From assembly GCA_025359265.1 (NCBI GenBank), contig JANYHB010000027.1:1-64000 (forward strand): a stretch of DNA of 64,000 bases. The letters are read 5' to 3'. The notes under the pieces are model-generated. The model made no database searches. It saw only the letters and a program-made list of their open reading frames with translations, and had not been told where the DNA came from. Every line of letters begins with the position of its first letter. The first letter of the stretch is position 1. This DNA comes from Hyphomicrobiales bacterium (GTDB lineage: Bacteria > Pseudomonadota > Alphaproteobacteria > Rhizobiales > Aestuariivirgaceae). This document shows, one piece after another, positions 12,912 to 21,395 of the stretch. The translations under genes and the position numbers were made by a program.

Positions 12912-13211
12912 ATGGCAAAAGTTTTGAAGCCCGTTTCTCCGGGAGAGATGCTGCAAGAGGAGTTCCTTACACCCTTGGGCATGACAAAATACCGCTTGGC
13001 CAAAAGCATCGGCGTTCCGGCCCAGCGCGTTGGTGAGATTATTGCGGGCAAGCGGGGCATAACGGCGGATACCGATTTGCGGCTGTGCCGTTTCTTTGGT
13101 CTGTCCGACGGATGGTGGCTGCGTTTGCAGGCCAACCACGACACCGCCCTCGCCAAAAAAAAGTTGGCAGGAGAATTGGCCAAGATCGTGCCGCTGAAGA
13201 ATGCGGCTTAG
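12912..13211 (+). CDS. higA: HigA-type antitoxin (XRE helix-turn-helix)
   Basis: This 99-residue protein neutralizes HigB and represses the operon. It begins PVSPGEMLQEEFLTPLGMT, the standard HigA opening, followed by the helix-turn-helix segment YRLAKSIGVPAQRVGEIIAGKRGI and a C-terminal helix (FFGLSDGWWLRLQANHDTALA). RBS-like GAGGAATGAGAG precedes the start. Its DNA target is probably the palindrome in the promoter upstream of higB. Confidence 0.9.
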   Translation: MAKVLKPVSPGEMLQEEFLTPLGMTKYRLAKSIGVPAQRVGEIIAGKRGITADTDLRLCRFFGLSDGWWLRLQANHDTALAKKKLAGELAKIVPLKNAA

Positions 13212-13252
13212 GGTCCCCGCCAAGCCATCCATGCCTAGCCCGCACCAAATGG

Positions 13253-13299
13253 GGCGGCAACAGCGGCGTGCGAGGCGCGGCAAGGTTATGGGATTAAAT
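13253..13299 (+). repeat. Direct repeat copy 2: orphan 3' end of a ROK kinase gene
   Basis: This is a second, diverged copy of the ROK gene's end with no gene body attached. Read in frame it gives GGNSGVRGAARLWD and a stop, against GGNSGVRGAARLWG in the intact gene. The similarity weakly continues a few codons upstream (R-x-K before GG). Mostly synonymous differences suggest it came from a homologous gene under protein-level selection rather than from a recent slip duplication. Confidence 0.8.
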
Positions 13300-13368
13300 T
13301 GAAAATGCCCCGATTAGTCAAATCGATGAAGTTGTATAGTTTTATTATGATGCTGGAAGGGTAGTAAC

Positions 13369-13878
13369 ATGAAATCGGGTATTGAAAATCTAACCGATGA
13401 AGAACTTGAGAATTTCGTCAACAACTATCAAAGGGCGCGAAAGACGGAGGGGGGAAAGTATCCCCTTTCTTCGCTAGTGCTCGAACAGGAAAAGCGCAAA
13501 AAATCACACTTCAGCGGGCGTGAAACTGTTGAGGCAATCATACGGCTGTGTCGCCAAACACGGGAACATCACGTTACCTACGGCACCTTGTACAGTTGTT
13601 TGGCCCCCCGAGCGGTCTGGAAAGGTAACGCTACCCAATCGCTCATGTCGAAAGTACTAGATAAGGCTGCCTATTATTGTGTTTCCAACCAACTTCCTAT
13701 TCTAACTGTCCTTGTAGTTCGCGTAAACGGAAAGCTTTCTGAGGAAGCGGTGCTGAATATTTATAACTACGCTAAGAAGTTTGGACTCGAAGTTGGATTT
13801 GACCCAATTGCATACATAGATGAACAGGTTCATCAGTCTTTGAAATTTGTGTCAGGTGAGATTGAGTTGCCAGCGTAA
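13369..13878 (+). CDS. Hypothetical protein, 169 residues
   Basis: I do not recognise this protein. It starts at an ATG with GGAAGG 8 bases upstream. The first 50 residues are charged and probably helical (LTDEELENFVNNYQRA), followed by a mixed region with TYGTLYSCLAPRA and a hydrophobic strand LPILTVLVVRVNGKLSEEAV, and an acidic C-terminus. No signal peptide or membrane segment is seen. The region is more AT-rich than the flanking core genes and lies just past the higBA and orphan kinase tail stretch, so it is probably part of the same acquired segment. Confidence 0.6.
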   Translation: MKSGIENLTDEELENFVNNYQRARKTEGGKYPLSSLVLEQEKRKKSHFSGRETVEAIIRLCRQTREHHVTYGTLYSCLAPRAVWKGNATQSLMSKVLDKAAYYCVSNQLPILTVLVVRVNGKLSEEAVLNIYNYAKKFGLEVGFDPIAYIDEQVHQSLKFVSGEIELPA

Positions 13879-13918
13879 GAAATGCTTTCAAACCTCTTGA
13901 GGCTGCCAACTTCTCATT

Positions 13919-14908
13919 TTACACCTTCTCCCACTTCCGGCTCTTCTCTGACTTAAAAAATGCATCGATGATCTTCATGTTCTTAATGGCATCATCCAAG
14001 CCCCAGGCCAGCCTCTTCTTGGCGCGGATGCTGCGGCCGAAGGCTTCGGCTTGCAGTTGGTATTGATCGCTCACCGGATAGGAATGCCACACCCCCATAT
14101 TCATCTCTTCGCCTTGCACAAAGATGCGGTTCGGCGTGTCGGGCGGCGCGTTGAAAGGGATTTCAATTTCAATGCGCCCCTTGGTTCCCATAATCTGCAC
14201 CCGTTGAAACGGTGCAAGCTGGGTTGAGATCGTAAAGCTCAAATGCCGCCCTTTGCCAAAGTCAGCAAGGCCCCCCATCAGGCGATCCACTTTGAATTTG
14301 GGATCATTGTCAATCGTGCCAATCACGCGCTTAGGCTCACCATCAAAAATGTACCGGGCAATGGTGATGGGATAACACCCAATATCAAGAAGCCCGCCAC
14401 CTCCTATGCCTGCCATGTTGCGCACATTCTTGGGATCGCGGTTGAAATAGGTGAACATGACTTGAATGGCGCGAACCTCACCAATCTCGCCCGCCTTCAC
14501 CCGGGCCTTGGCATCAATCCACTGCAACGCATGGCGCACCATAAAAGCTTCGGCGATTTGCACTTTGCGCGGGGCTTTTTGAAGCTTTTTCGCCTCCTTG
14601 GCGGTGATGGCAATGGGCTTTTCACACAGCACATGCTTGCCCGCCTTGGCCGCTGCCATGGTCAGCGGTACATGCAGGTGGTTGGGCAAGGGGTTGTAAA
14701 CGCACTCAATCTCGGGGTCTGCCAGCATCTCCTCATAAGATCCATAGGCCTTGGCAATGCCCAACTTGGCCGCCCATTCTTGCGCCGTTTTGAGGTTTCG
14801 TGACGAAATGGCAACGATTTCAATATCGGGGCTTTTCAGCATACCCGGCAGAACTTTGGTCACGCCGATATTGGCTGTTGAGACGATACCCCATTTCACT
14901 TTTGTCAT
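13919..14908 (-). CDS. Gfo/Idh/MocA family oxidoreductase
   Basis: This 329-residue NAD(P)-dependent sugar or cyclitol dehydrogenase has an N-terminal Rossmann fold (VKWGIVSTANIGVTKVLPGM), the conserved CEKP motif (KHVLCEKPIA, about residues 92-101) whose Lys is catalytic, and the C-terminal domain motif GGGLLDIGCYPIT with Asp and His-equivalent positions. Substrates in the family range from glucose and inositol to trans-dihydrodiols, so no specific function is assigned. It diverges from the choline uptake operon across a 149-bp intergenic region with palindromes. Confidence 0.85.
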   Translation of the reverse strand: MTKVKWGIVSTANIGVTKVLPGMLKSPDIEIVAISSRNLKTAQEWAAKLGIAKAYGSYEEMLADPEIECVYNPLPNHLHVPLTMAAAKAGKHVLCEKPIAITAKEAKKLQKAPRKVQIAEAFMVRHALQWIDAKARVKAGEIGEVRAIQVMFTYFNRDPKNVRNMAGIGGGGLLDIGCYPITIARYIFDGEPKRVIGTIDNDPKFKVDRLMGGLADFGKGRHLSFTISTQLAPFQRVQIMGTKGRIEIEIPFNAPPDTPNRIFVQGEEMNMGVWHSYPVSDQYQLQAEAFGRSIRAKKRLAWGLDDAIKNMKIIDAFFKSEKSRKWEKV

Positions 14909-14973
14909 TATTAAGCTCCCCTTGTGATTGCCACGTGCTTAATGTGTCGCGCAAAGAAAGAACAGTGCCGCAA

Positions 14974-14988
14974 TCACAAAGTTTGTGA
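14974..14988. promoter_or_regulatory. Candidate operator in the choX / oxidoreductase intergenic region
   Basis: TCACAAAGTTTGTGA is a perfect 15-bp palindrome. Its left half is also part of a wider inverted pair: TTGTGATTGC (14922-14931) with GCAATCACAA (14970-14979). The site is 70 bp upstream of the choX start and 66 bp upstream of the divergent oxidoreductase start, so one regulator could act on both. The regulator is unknown. Confidence 0.45.
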
Positions 14989-15057
14989 GCGACAGGTAAC
15001 TTGCGAGCTTGCTGAAAAAGCGCAATAGTCACAACCATGTCATCAGGGAGAAACACA

Positions 15058-16020
15058 ATGACGCAATCAGTTGCCAAATCTTTAGCCACTTTAGCTTTGA
15101 CCGCCAGCCTGTTTGGTTTTTCAGCTGCAGCACAAGCAGGTGACGCCGCTACGTGCCAGACTGTCAAAATGTCTGACATTGGCTGGACGGATGTAACCGC
15201 CATCACCGCTCTCACCGGTGCCATGTTGGACGGCATGGGCTATAAGGGCGACATCAAGCTTCTTGAAGTGCCGGTCACCTTCGCTTCGATGAAAAACAAG
15301 GATATCGACGTGTTTTTGGGTAACTGGATGCCTTCGATGGAAGCCGACATCAAAGCCTATAGTGCCGACAAATCCGTTGAGACAGTGGCGGCTAACTTGC
15401 CTACCGGCGCTTTCTATACTTTGGCCGTGCCAGAATATACTTACGCCAAGGGCCTGCATGACTTTGCTGACATTGCCAAGTTCAAAGACAGCCTGCACGG
15501 CAAGTTCTTTGGTATTGAGCCCGGAAATGATGGCAACCGCCACATTCTGGATATGATCAAGGATGCAAAATTCAAGCTGGATGGATTTGAACTGGTAGAA
15601 AGCTCTGAGGCGGGCATGCTCTCGGAAGTGGCCAAGGCCACCCAGAACAAGGAAGATATTGTTTATCTCGGCTGGGCTCCGCATCCGATGAACAACACGT
15701 TCAAGATGAAATATCTCACCGGTGGTGATGATCTTTTCGGGCCTAACATGGGCGCTGCCGTGGTCAACTCCACCGTGCGGCAAGGCTATACGGCAGAGTG
15801 CCCCAATGTCGGCAAGCTCGTAAAGCAGCTGAAGTTCGAAGTGGGCATGGAAAATGAAATCATGGATCAAATTTTGAATAAGAGCGTGGATGCCAAACTG
15901 GCCGCCGTCGCCTACGTGAAGGCCCATCCCGATGTGATCAAGCCCTGGCTGGAAGGTGTAACAACTTTCGACGGTAAAGGCCCGGCGCTGGACGCGGTGA
16001 AAAAGGCCCTTGGCCTTTAA
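15058..16020 (+). CDS. choX: Choline ABC transporter substrate-binding protein (ChoX-like)
   Basis: This is a periplasmic binding protein of the OpuAC/ChoX family, 320 residues from the ATG at 15058 (AGGGAG 6 bases upstream). A signal peptide runs to about residue 25 (cleavage near AAAQAG). The mature part starts with the family pattern VKMSDIGWTDVTAITALTG, and VFLGNWMPSMEAD and VYLGWAPHPMN carry aromatic residues that form the quaternary-ammonium cage. Choline is the likely ligand; betaine or a related compound is possible. The terminator-like hairpin after it would keep the binding protein in excess over the membrane parts. Confidence 0.88.
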   Translation: MTQSVAKSLATLALTASLFGFSAAAQAGDAATCQTVKMSDIGWTDVTAITALTGAMLDGMGYKGDIKLLEVPVTFASMKNKDIDVFLGNWMPSMEADIKAYSADKSVETVAANLPTGAFYTLAVPEYTYAKGLHDFADIAKFKDSLHGKFFGIEPGNDGNRHILDMIKDAKFKLDGFELVESSEAGMLSEVAKATQNKEDIVYLGWAPHPMNNTFKMKYLTGGDDLFGPNMGAAVVNSTVRQGYTAECPNVGKLVKQLKFEVGMENEIMDQILNKSVDAKLAAVAYVKAHPDVIKPWLEGVTTFDGKGPALDAVKKALGL

Positions 16021-16041
16021 GGCAATTTGGTGAGAGAATGC

Positions 16042-16070
16042 AAGGCGGGCTGTTGGGGCCCGCCTTTTTT
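16042..16070 (+). terminator. Hairpin with T-run between choX and choW
   Basis: AAGGCGGGC (16042-16050) pairs with GCCCGCCTT (16058-16066) around a 7-base loop, followed by TTTTTT. It resembles an intrinsic terminator but lies inside the operon, so partial read-through is expected. Confidence 0.75.
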
Positions 16071-16095
16071 GTAACCAAGGATCGGCAACACAACC

Positions 16096-16950
16096 ATGGA
16101 ACAAATTTTCAATCTTTCCTTCATCCCCAAAATTCCATGGGGGGCCTGGGGTAAGATATTCTTCTCATTTTTCACGTCGAACTTTGATTGGTTCTTCCGC
16201 GGCATTGCCAAGGCAATGGGCTACGTATTGGATAATCTGGTGGTCTTGCTTCTGTCAGCTCCGCCACTATTGATCATCATCGCACTGGCGGCCATCGCTT
16301 ACCTCGCCAAGCGCTCTTGGAAATTGGCACTGGGCGTCTTTCTCGGCTTCGCCTTCATGCTCAATCAAGGAGAATGGAAGGAAACGATGCAAACGCTGGT
16401 GCTCGTGTCTTTTTCAACTGCTGCAGCCGTTGCCATTGGCGTGCCGCTGGGCATTTATGCTGCCCACCGCCCCAAGGTTTGGCAATATCTCAGCCCGCTT
16501 CTTGATCTGATGCAAACCATGCCAACTTATGTTTATCTTATTCCGGCGCTCATTCTATTTGGCCTTGGCGCACCGTCGGGCCTTCTCGTTACGGTCATCT
16601 TTGCTGCCCCTGCCGCCATTCGCATGACCCATCTGGGCATCACCTCGGTGCCCAAATCAATGCTGGAAGCGGGTGAGGCTTTTGGTGCCAGCCGTTCACA
16701 GCTGTTGTGGAAAGTGGAATTCCCGGCGGCTCTGCCCACGGTGATGGCCGGGGTTACTGAATGCATTATGCTCTCGCTTTCGATGGTGGTGATCGCGGGC
16801 CTCATCGGGGCCAATGGTCTGGGCAGCCAAGTAGTGCGTGGCCTGAACCAGTTCAATGTTTCGCTGGGCGTGGAGGCGGGCACGTGCATTGTATTGCTGG
16901 CCTTGATGCTGCACCGTGCCACCCACGTTGAACATGGAGTAGGCCATTGA
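16096..16950 (+). CDS. choW: Choline ABC transporter permease (ChoW-like)
   Basis: This 284-residue inner-membrane permease of the ProW/OpuAB family starts with an amphipathic N-terminal region (PKIPWGAWGKIFFSFFTSNFDWFFRGIA) and then several hydrophobic spans. The BPD permease signature region is visible as EAGEAFGASRSQLLWKVEFPAALP, the EAA loop that contacts the ATPase. Length agrees with the family. It overlaps choV by 4 bp at its 3' end. Confidence 0.9.
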   Translation: MEQIFNLSFIPKIPWGAWGKIFFSFFTSNFDWFFRGIAKAMGYVLDNLVVLLLSAPPLLIIIALAAIAYLAKRSWKLALGVFLGFAFMLNQGEWKETMQTLVLVSFSTAAAVAIGVPLGIYAAHRPKVWQYLSPLLDLMQTMPTYVYLIPALILFGLGAPSGLLVTVIFAAPAAIRMTHLGITSVPKSMLEAGEAFGASRSQLLWKVEFPAALPTVMAGVTECIMLSLSMVVIAGLIGANGLGSQVVRGLNQFNVSLGVEAGTCIVLLALMLHRATHVEHGVGH

Positions 16951-18137
16951 CCGCCGTCGTCTCGTTCAAATCTGTTGATATTCTTTTTGGCAAGGATCAA
17001 CGGCACGCGCTGAAGCTTTTAGACAGCGGCGTGGCACGGGCCGAGATTTTGGATCAGACCAGCGTGGTGTTGGGTTGCGCCGGCGCATCGCTTGATGTGC
17101 AAGAGGGTGAGATCAGCGTTTTGATGGGTCTTTCAGGCTCAGGCAAATCCACTCTGTTGCGCGGCGTCAACGGCCTTAACAAAGTGACTCGTGGCACCAT
17201 TGCAGTATCTGACGGCAAAAGCATGATTGATGTTGTGACGTGCGATGCTGCAACGCTGCGCAACCTCCGCCAGAAAAACGTGGCCATGGTGTTTCAGCAA
17301 TTCGGGCTGTTGCCATGGCGCACGGTGGCAGAAAATATCGGCTTTGGCCTGGAGCTTGCGGGCGTGTCTCAAGAGGAACGCCAGACGCGTGTGGACAAGC
17401 AGCTGAAGCTTGTGGGTCTGGAGCAATGGGCGGGCAAATATGGCCATGAACTATCAGGCGGTATGCAGCAGCGTGTGGGATTGGCCCGCGCCTTCGCAAC
17501 CGAAGCGCCGATCCTCTTGATGGATGAGCCGTTCTCAGCTCTTGATCCCTTGATCCGCACCAAGCTGCAAGATGAGTTGCTGCAGCTTCAAAAGGAATTA
17601 AAGAAAACCATCATCTTCGTTAGCCATGATTTGGAGGAGGCACTCAAACTCGGCAACACCATTACCATCATGGAAGGGGGCCGCATTGTGCAATCGGGCA
17701 GGCCGGAAGATATCGTTCTGCGCCCCGCCAACGCCTATGTGCGCGACTTCATCGCAAACGTAAACCCTTTGTCAGTGCTCACCGCATGGAATGTGATGCG
17801 CGGTATTCATGAGTTGGAAAAAGACAAGGGCGGGTGGATTTGGCTCGATCGCCGCAAAACGACGAGATTTAAACTCGGCAGAGACAATCGCGTCACATCG
17901 GTGGAGCGTGATGGCGCAAAAGCCGAGTGGGTGTCCTGTGTCGATGCCGAAAAAGTCTTTGCCGCAAAAGACAAGCCTGTGTTCTGGGCCACGCCTGGCA
18001 CATCTCTCAAGACGGTGATGCTGGCCATGCATCAATCAGAAACCGCACCAGTGGCGTTGTTCAACGCCGACAACACTTTTGCCGGCGCCATCGGCGTGCG
18101 CGATGTTTTGCGGGCCGTTCTGAAGCGGGAGAGCTAA
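16947..18137 (+). CDS. choV: Choline ABC transporter ATP-binding protein (ChoV-like)
   Basis: This 396-residue ATPase energizes ChoXW. The start is a TTG at 16947 overlapping the choW stop (TTGA). Motifs are Walker A GLSGSGKST (about 61-69), the Q-loop VFQQFGLLPWRT, the signature LSGGMQQRVGLARA, Walker B ILLMDEPFSALDP, and the H-loop SHDLEEA. The C-terminal 120 residues are a CBS-like regulatory region as in ProV/OpuAA transporters for osmolytes. It converges with deoB, overlapping by 4 bp. Confidence 0.9.
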   Translation: MTAVVSFKSVDILFGKDQRHALKLLDSGVARAEILDQTSVVLGCAGASLDVQEGEISVLMGLSGSGKSTLLRGVNGLNKVTRGTIAVSDGKSMIDVVTCDAATLRNLRQKNVAMVFQQFGLLPWRTVAENIGFGLELAGVSQEERQTRVDKQLKLVGLEQWAGKYGHELSGGMQQRVGLARAFATEAPILLMDEPFSALDPLIRTKLQDELLQLQKELKKTIIFVSHDLEEALKLGNTITIMEGGRIVQSGRPEDIVLRPANAYVRDFIANVNPLSVLTAWNVMRGIHELEKDKGGWIWLDRRKTTRFKLGRDNRVTSVERDGAKAEWVSCVDAEKVFAAKDKPVFWATPGTSLKTVMLAMHQSETAPVALFNADNTFAGAIGVRDVLRAVLKRES

Positions 18138-19303
18138 AAACTTTCGCCTGCTTGCAACGGTCCAACGCCCAGTATTCTTGCTATTGTCTGTCCGATATCA
18201 GAAAACGTTTGATGCAAACCGATGGGTCCAGGCGTTAGCGATGGACAGAACCACAACACAGGCACACGCTCACGAGTATGATCGGTGCCTTCAAAGCTCG
18301 GGTCATTGCCGTGATCGGCGGTGATGAAGACATGATCATTGGGGCCAACCAAGTGCAGTGCTTCAGCCAACCAACGATCAAACTTTTCCAGCAAACCTGC
18401 ATAACCCGCAACATCGCGGCGGTGTCCGAAATCTGTGTCGAAGTTGACGAAATTCACCATGAGAAATCCGCCAGCTTGCAGTTTCGGCATTTCGGATTGG
18501 GTGGTGTCCATCAACATATCCATGCCAGAAATCTTGATCTCGCGTCCCGTTCCGCGGTGCGCATAGATGTCGCCAATCTTGCCGATGCTGCAAATGTCAC
18601 GCCCCGCATTGCTAAGCACATCGAGCAGCGTGTCATGCGGCGGCAACACGGAATAATCCTTGCGGTTTCCTGTGCGCTCAAAGGTCTTTGGCGTGTGGCC
18701 GAGGAAAGGCCGCGCGATAACCCGACCGATATTGAGTGAATAAGAAAGCTCCCGCGCAATCGCACATACTTCATAGAGGCGCTGCAAGCCAAAGTGCGTT
18801 TCATGCGCGGCAATCTGGATGACGCTGTCTGCACTGGTATAGATAATCGGCTTGCCGGTGCGCAAATGTTCTTCGCCGAAATCTTCAATCACTTGGGTGC
18901 CGGAAGCGTGGCCCATGCACAGCAGGCCCGGCACATTGGCGTTGGTGATCAGCTCATTTAAAAATTCTTTGGGAAAAGCCGGGATGGTGGTGGGGAAATA
19001 ACCCCAGTCTTTTGCCAGCTGCACCCCGGCGATTTCCCAATGTCCAGTGATTGTGTCTTTGCCACGGGAAACTTCAGTGGCAGCACCATAACGCCCAATG
19101 ATTTCAGCCATTGGAAACGGATCGACACCGCCCGCAACTTTAGCCGCGCCCCCAAGGCCGAGTGAGGCAAGGGTGGGAATATGCAGCGCGTGTTTTTCGG
19201 CTATATGGCCGAACGTGTTGGAACCTTCATCACCAAACGCCGCGGCATCCGGCGCATGGCCCACGCCAAATCCATCCATGATGAAAAGGAAGGCCCGGCT
19301 CAT
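18134..19303 (-). CDS. deoB: Phosphopentomutase
   Basis: DeoB converts (deoxy)ribose-1-phosphate to the 5-phosphate, linking nucleoside phosphorolysis to central metabolism. The 389-residue protein belongs to the alkaline-phosphatase superfamily: metal and nucleophile region FIMDGFGVGHAPDA at the N-terminus, SNTFGHIAE, and C-terminal metal site ITADHGNDPSFEGTDHTRE. It is the last gene of the nucleoside uptake and salvage operon and overlaps deoA by 4 bp. Confidence 0.94.
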   Translation of the reverse strand: MSRAFLFIMDGFGVGHAPDAAAFGDEGSNTFGHIAEKHALHIPTLASLGLGGAAKVAGGVDPFPMAEIIGRYGAATEVSRGKDTITGHWEIAGVQLAKDWGYFPTTIPAFPKEFLNELITNANVPGLLCMGHASGTQVIEDFGEEHLRTGKPIIYTSADSVIQIAAHETHFGLQRLYEVCAIARELSYSLNIGRVIARPFLGHTPKTFERTGNRKDYSVLPPHDTLLDVLSNAGRDICSIGKIGDIYAHRGTGREIKISGMDMLMDTTQSEMPKLQAGGFLMVNFVNFDTDFGHRRDVAGYAGLLEKFDRWLAEALHLVGPNDHVFITADHGNDPSFEGTDHTRERVPVLWFCPSLTPGPIGLHQTFSDIGQTIARILGVGPLQAGESF

Positions 19304-20610
19304 GGTGCTATGCGTTCCAAGATGACTGCGAGATCCGCCGTATCCTCTTGCACAAAATGATAGGCCTTGCTTACTTTTGCACCGATGTTCCAGCCGAGTT
19401 CTTCATCATCACAATGAACAATGAGGGTTGGTTCGTCGTGCCCAAGCACCTTCCCGACACCAGGCAGCCTGGTAAAGCCTACGGCATGATTGATCTTATC
19501 GCTGGCGACACGGCGACCGCCCCCGAGTTCAATAACCCCAAGACCAATCTCGCGCGTATCGACCCGCGCGATCTTGTTGCCGCCGGCTTTCGTGATTTCA
19601 AGTTTGAACTTTGCTTGCGGCAAATATTTTGACGCCGACCTGAGGAAGTCACTGGGCCCACCAAGTGCCGAGACCATTTTTTCAAACCGCTCAGCGGCAC
19701 TGCCGTCACTCAAACTCTTGCTCAAACGGGCTTGCCCATCGCCGTGATCTTTGGCGATGCCGGTGCCCACAAGCAGTTCGGCTCCGAGTTCAAGTGTCAC
19801 TTGGTGCAAGCGACGATCACGATACTTGCCAGTGAGATAGTCCACGGCGTTTTGCACTTCCACCGCGTTACCCGCACAGGATGCCAGAGGTTCATTCATA
19901 TCCGTGATCAGTGCCGTGGTTTTCAATCCCGCCCCATTGGCCACGCTCACGAGGGATTTTGCCAGCCCCACCGCATCTTCGCGCTTGGTCATGAACGCGC
20001 CGGAGCCGCATTTAACGTCCATCACCAGATGTTGCAAACCAGCGGCCAGTTTTTTCGACAGTATGGAGGCCGTGATCAGCGGCACACTCTCAACCGTGGC
20101 CGTGACATCGCGGATGCCATAAAGGCGTTTGTCGGCAGGGGCGAGATCAGCTGTTTGCCCGATGATGGCGCAGCCCACTTCGCCCACCACTTTGCGGAAC
20201 AGGGCGTTGTCTGGAGTCGTATTGTAGCCTGGAATCGCATCAAGCTTGTCTAGCGTTCCACCCGTGTGGCCCAGCCCACGACCGGAAATCATTGGCACAA
20301 AACATCCGCACGCCGCCAACATGGGGGCCAACATCAGTGAGACGTTGTCGCCAATGCCGCCTGTGGAATGTTTATCCACCACCGGCCCCGGCAAATTCCA
20401 CTTGAGCACGGTGCCGGAATCGCGCATCGCCAGCGTCAAGCCCACGGCCTCTGCAGCGCTCATGCCTTTGAAAAACACCGCCATGGCGAAGGCGGCAACT
20501 TGGCCTTCAGACACTCTGCCACTCGTCAGTCCTTTGATGAACTCTTGCACTTCGGCGGTGCTGAGTGCGCGGCCATCGCGCTTGGCGCGGATGACTTCTT
20601 GCGGCAACAC
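19300..20610 (-). CDS. deoA: Thymidine phosphorylase
   Basis: DeoA cleaves thymidine or deoxyuridine with phosphate to base and deoxyribose-1-phosphate. The 436-residue protein has the glycine-rich signature KHSTGGIGDNVSL (about residues 80-92) with the phosphate-binding Lys and Ser, SGRGLGHTGGTLDKLDAIPG, and the anthranilate phosphoribosyltransferase-like fold implied by VMDVKCGSGAFM. Length is typical of bacterial DeoA. Its start codon touches the stop of the upstream phosphorylase gene, and it overlaps deoB. Confidence 0.94.
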   Translation of the reverse strand: MLPQEVIRAKRDGRALSTAEVQEFIKGLTSGRVSEGQVAAFAMAVFFKGMSAAEAVGLTLAMRDSGTVLKWNLPGPVVDKHSTGGIGDNVSLMLAPMLAACGCFVPMISGRGLGHTGGTLDKLDAIPGYNTTPDNALFRKVVGEVGCAIIGQTADLAPADKRLYGIRDVTATVESVPLITASILSKKLAAGLQHLVMDVKCGSGAFMTKREDAVGLAKSLVSVANGAGLKTTALITDMNEPLASCAGNAVEVQNAVDYLTGKYRDRRLHQVTLELGAELLVGTGIAKDHGDGQARLSKSLSDGSAAERFEKMVSALGGPSDFLRSASKYLPQAKFKLEITKAGGNKIARVDTREIGLGVIELGGGRRVASDKINHAVGFTRLPGVGKVLGHDEPTLIVHCDDEELGWNIGAKVSKAYHFVQEDTADLAVILERIAP

Positions 20611-21395
20611 TATTTCAAATCCTTGAAGAAGCGGATCAGCAGCCGTTTCATATCGCCCGCCGCCTTCATGCCTTCGCGCTTGGTTTCTTCGTGTGAAGGC
20701 GAGGCACCTTTGATGCCTGCGGCCAAATTGGTGATGGTGGAGATTGCAGCAACCTTCATTCCCAGCCTGCGGGCCAGAATGGTTTCGGGGGCTGTGGACA
20801 TCCCCACTGCGGTGCCACCGATAATTTGCATCATTCTAATTTCAGCCGGTGTTTCAAACGACGGGCCGGAATACCAGCAATAAACGCCTTGTTTCACCGC
20901 TATCTTTGCTTTTTTCGCCGCGGCCACAAAAGCCTTTCGTAAATCCGCATCATAAGCATTGGTCATGGAAACAAAATTTTCGTCGCCATGCTGACCCATC
21001 AGGGGGTTCATGCCGGCGCAATTGATATGGTCGGTGAGAAGCATGAGCGAACCGGGCTTCATCGAGGATTTAAGAGATCCCGCCGCGTTGGTGAGGATCA
21101 AAGTTTTTATGCCCGCATCTTGCAATTGTTGCAATGCCGGGCGCATCACCGCCGCATTGCCATCTTCATAAGCATGCGCACGGCCCGCCAACACGGCCAC
21201 TTCAACCCCGCCGATATTTCCCAACACCAACTTGCCCGCATGGCCAGAAATTCTCGGAACGGGAAAACCAGTAAGCTCCGTATACGCAATATCCAGCGGC
21301 TGCTCCACGGCATCAATCACTGAACCAAGAGCCGAGCCTAAAATGACGGCATACTTTGGCACGCGGCCTTGAAGGCGGGACTTCAAATCACTCAT
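20610..21395 (-). CDS. Purine nucleoside phosphorylase (trimeric class)
   Basis: This 261-residue enzyme splits inosine and guanosine (and deoxy forms) with phosphate. Family motifs: phosphate site AVILGSALGS, SGHAGKLVLG, AGRAHAYEDG, LTNAAGSL, and the purine/ribose-site stretch GGTAVGMSTAPETILARR near residue 195. These place it in the PunA/XapA trimeric class, not the hexameric DeoD class. It overlaps cdd by 4 bp and feeds (deoxy)ribose-1-phosphate to DeoB. Confidence 0.92.
   Translation of the reverse strand: MSDLKSRLQGRVPKYAVILGSALGSVIDAVEQPLDIAYTELTGFPVPRISGHAGKLVLGNIGGVEVAVLAGRAHAYEDGNAAVMRPALQQLQDAGIKTLILTNAAGSLKSSMKPGSLMLLTDHINCAGMNPLMGQHGDENFVSMTNAYDADLRKAFVAAAKKAKIAVKQGVYCWYSGPSFETPAEIRMMQIIGGTAVGMSTAPETILARRLGMKVAAISTITNLAAGIKGASPSHEETKREGMKAAGDMKRLLIRFFKDLK

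Noticed and set aside
13085-13297. Open frame covering the second ROK tail as a real small gene
   Set aside because: It begins inside higA in another frame and only its last ~15 codons resemble anything; it is a displaced gene end, not a gene.
15121-16104. Long open frame on the minus strand opposite choX
   Set aside because: It exactly shadows choX, which has a signal peptide, family motifs and an RBS; the antisense product has no recognizable domain.
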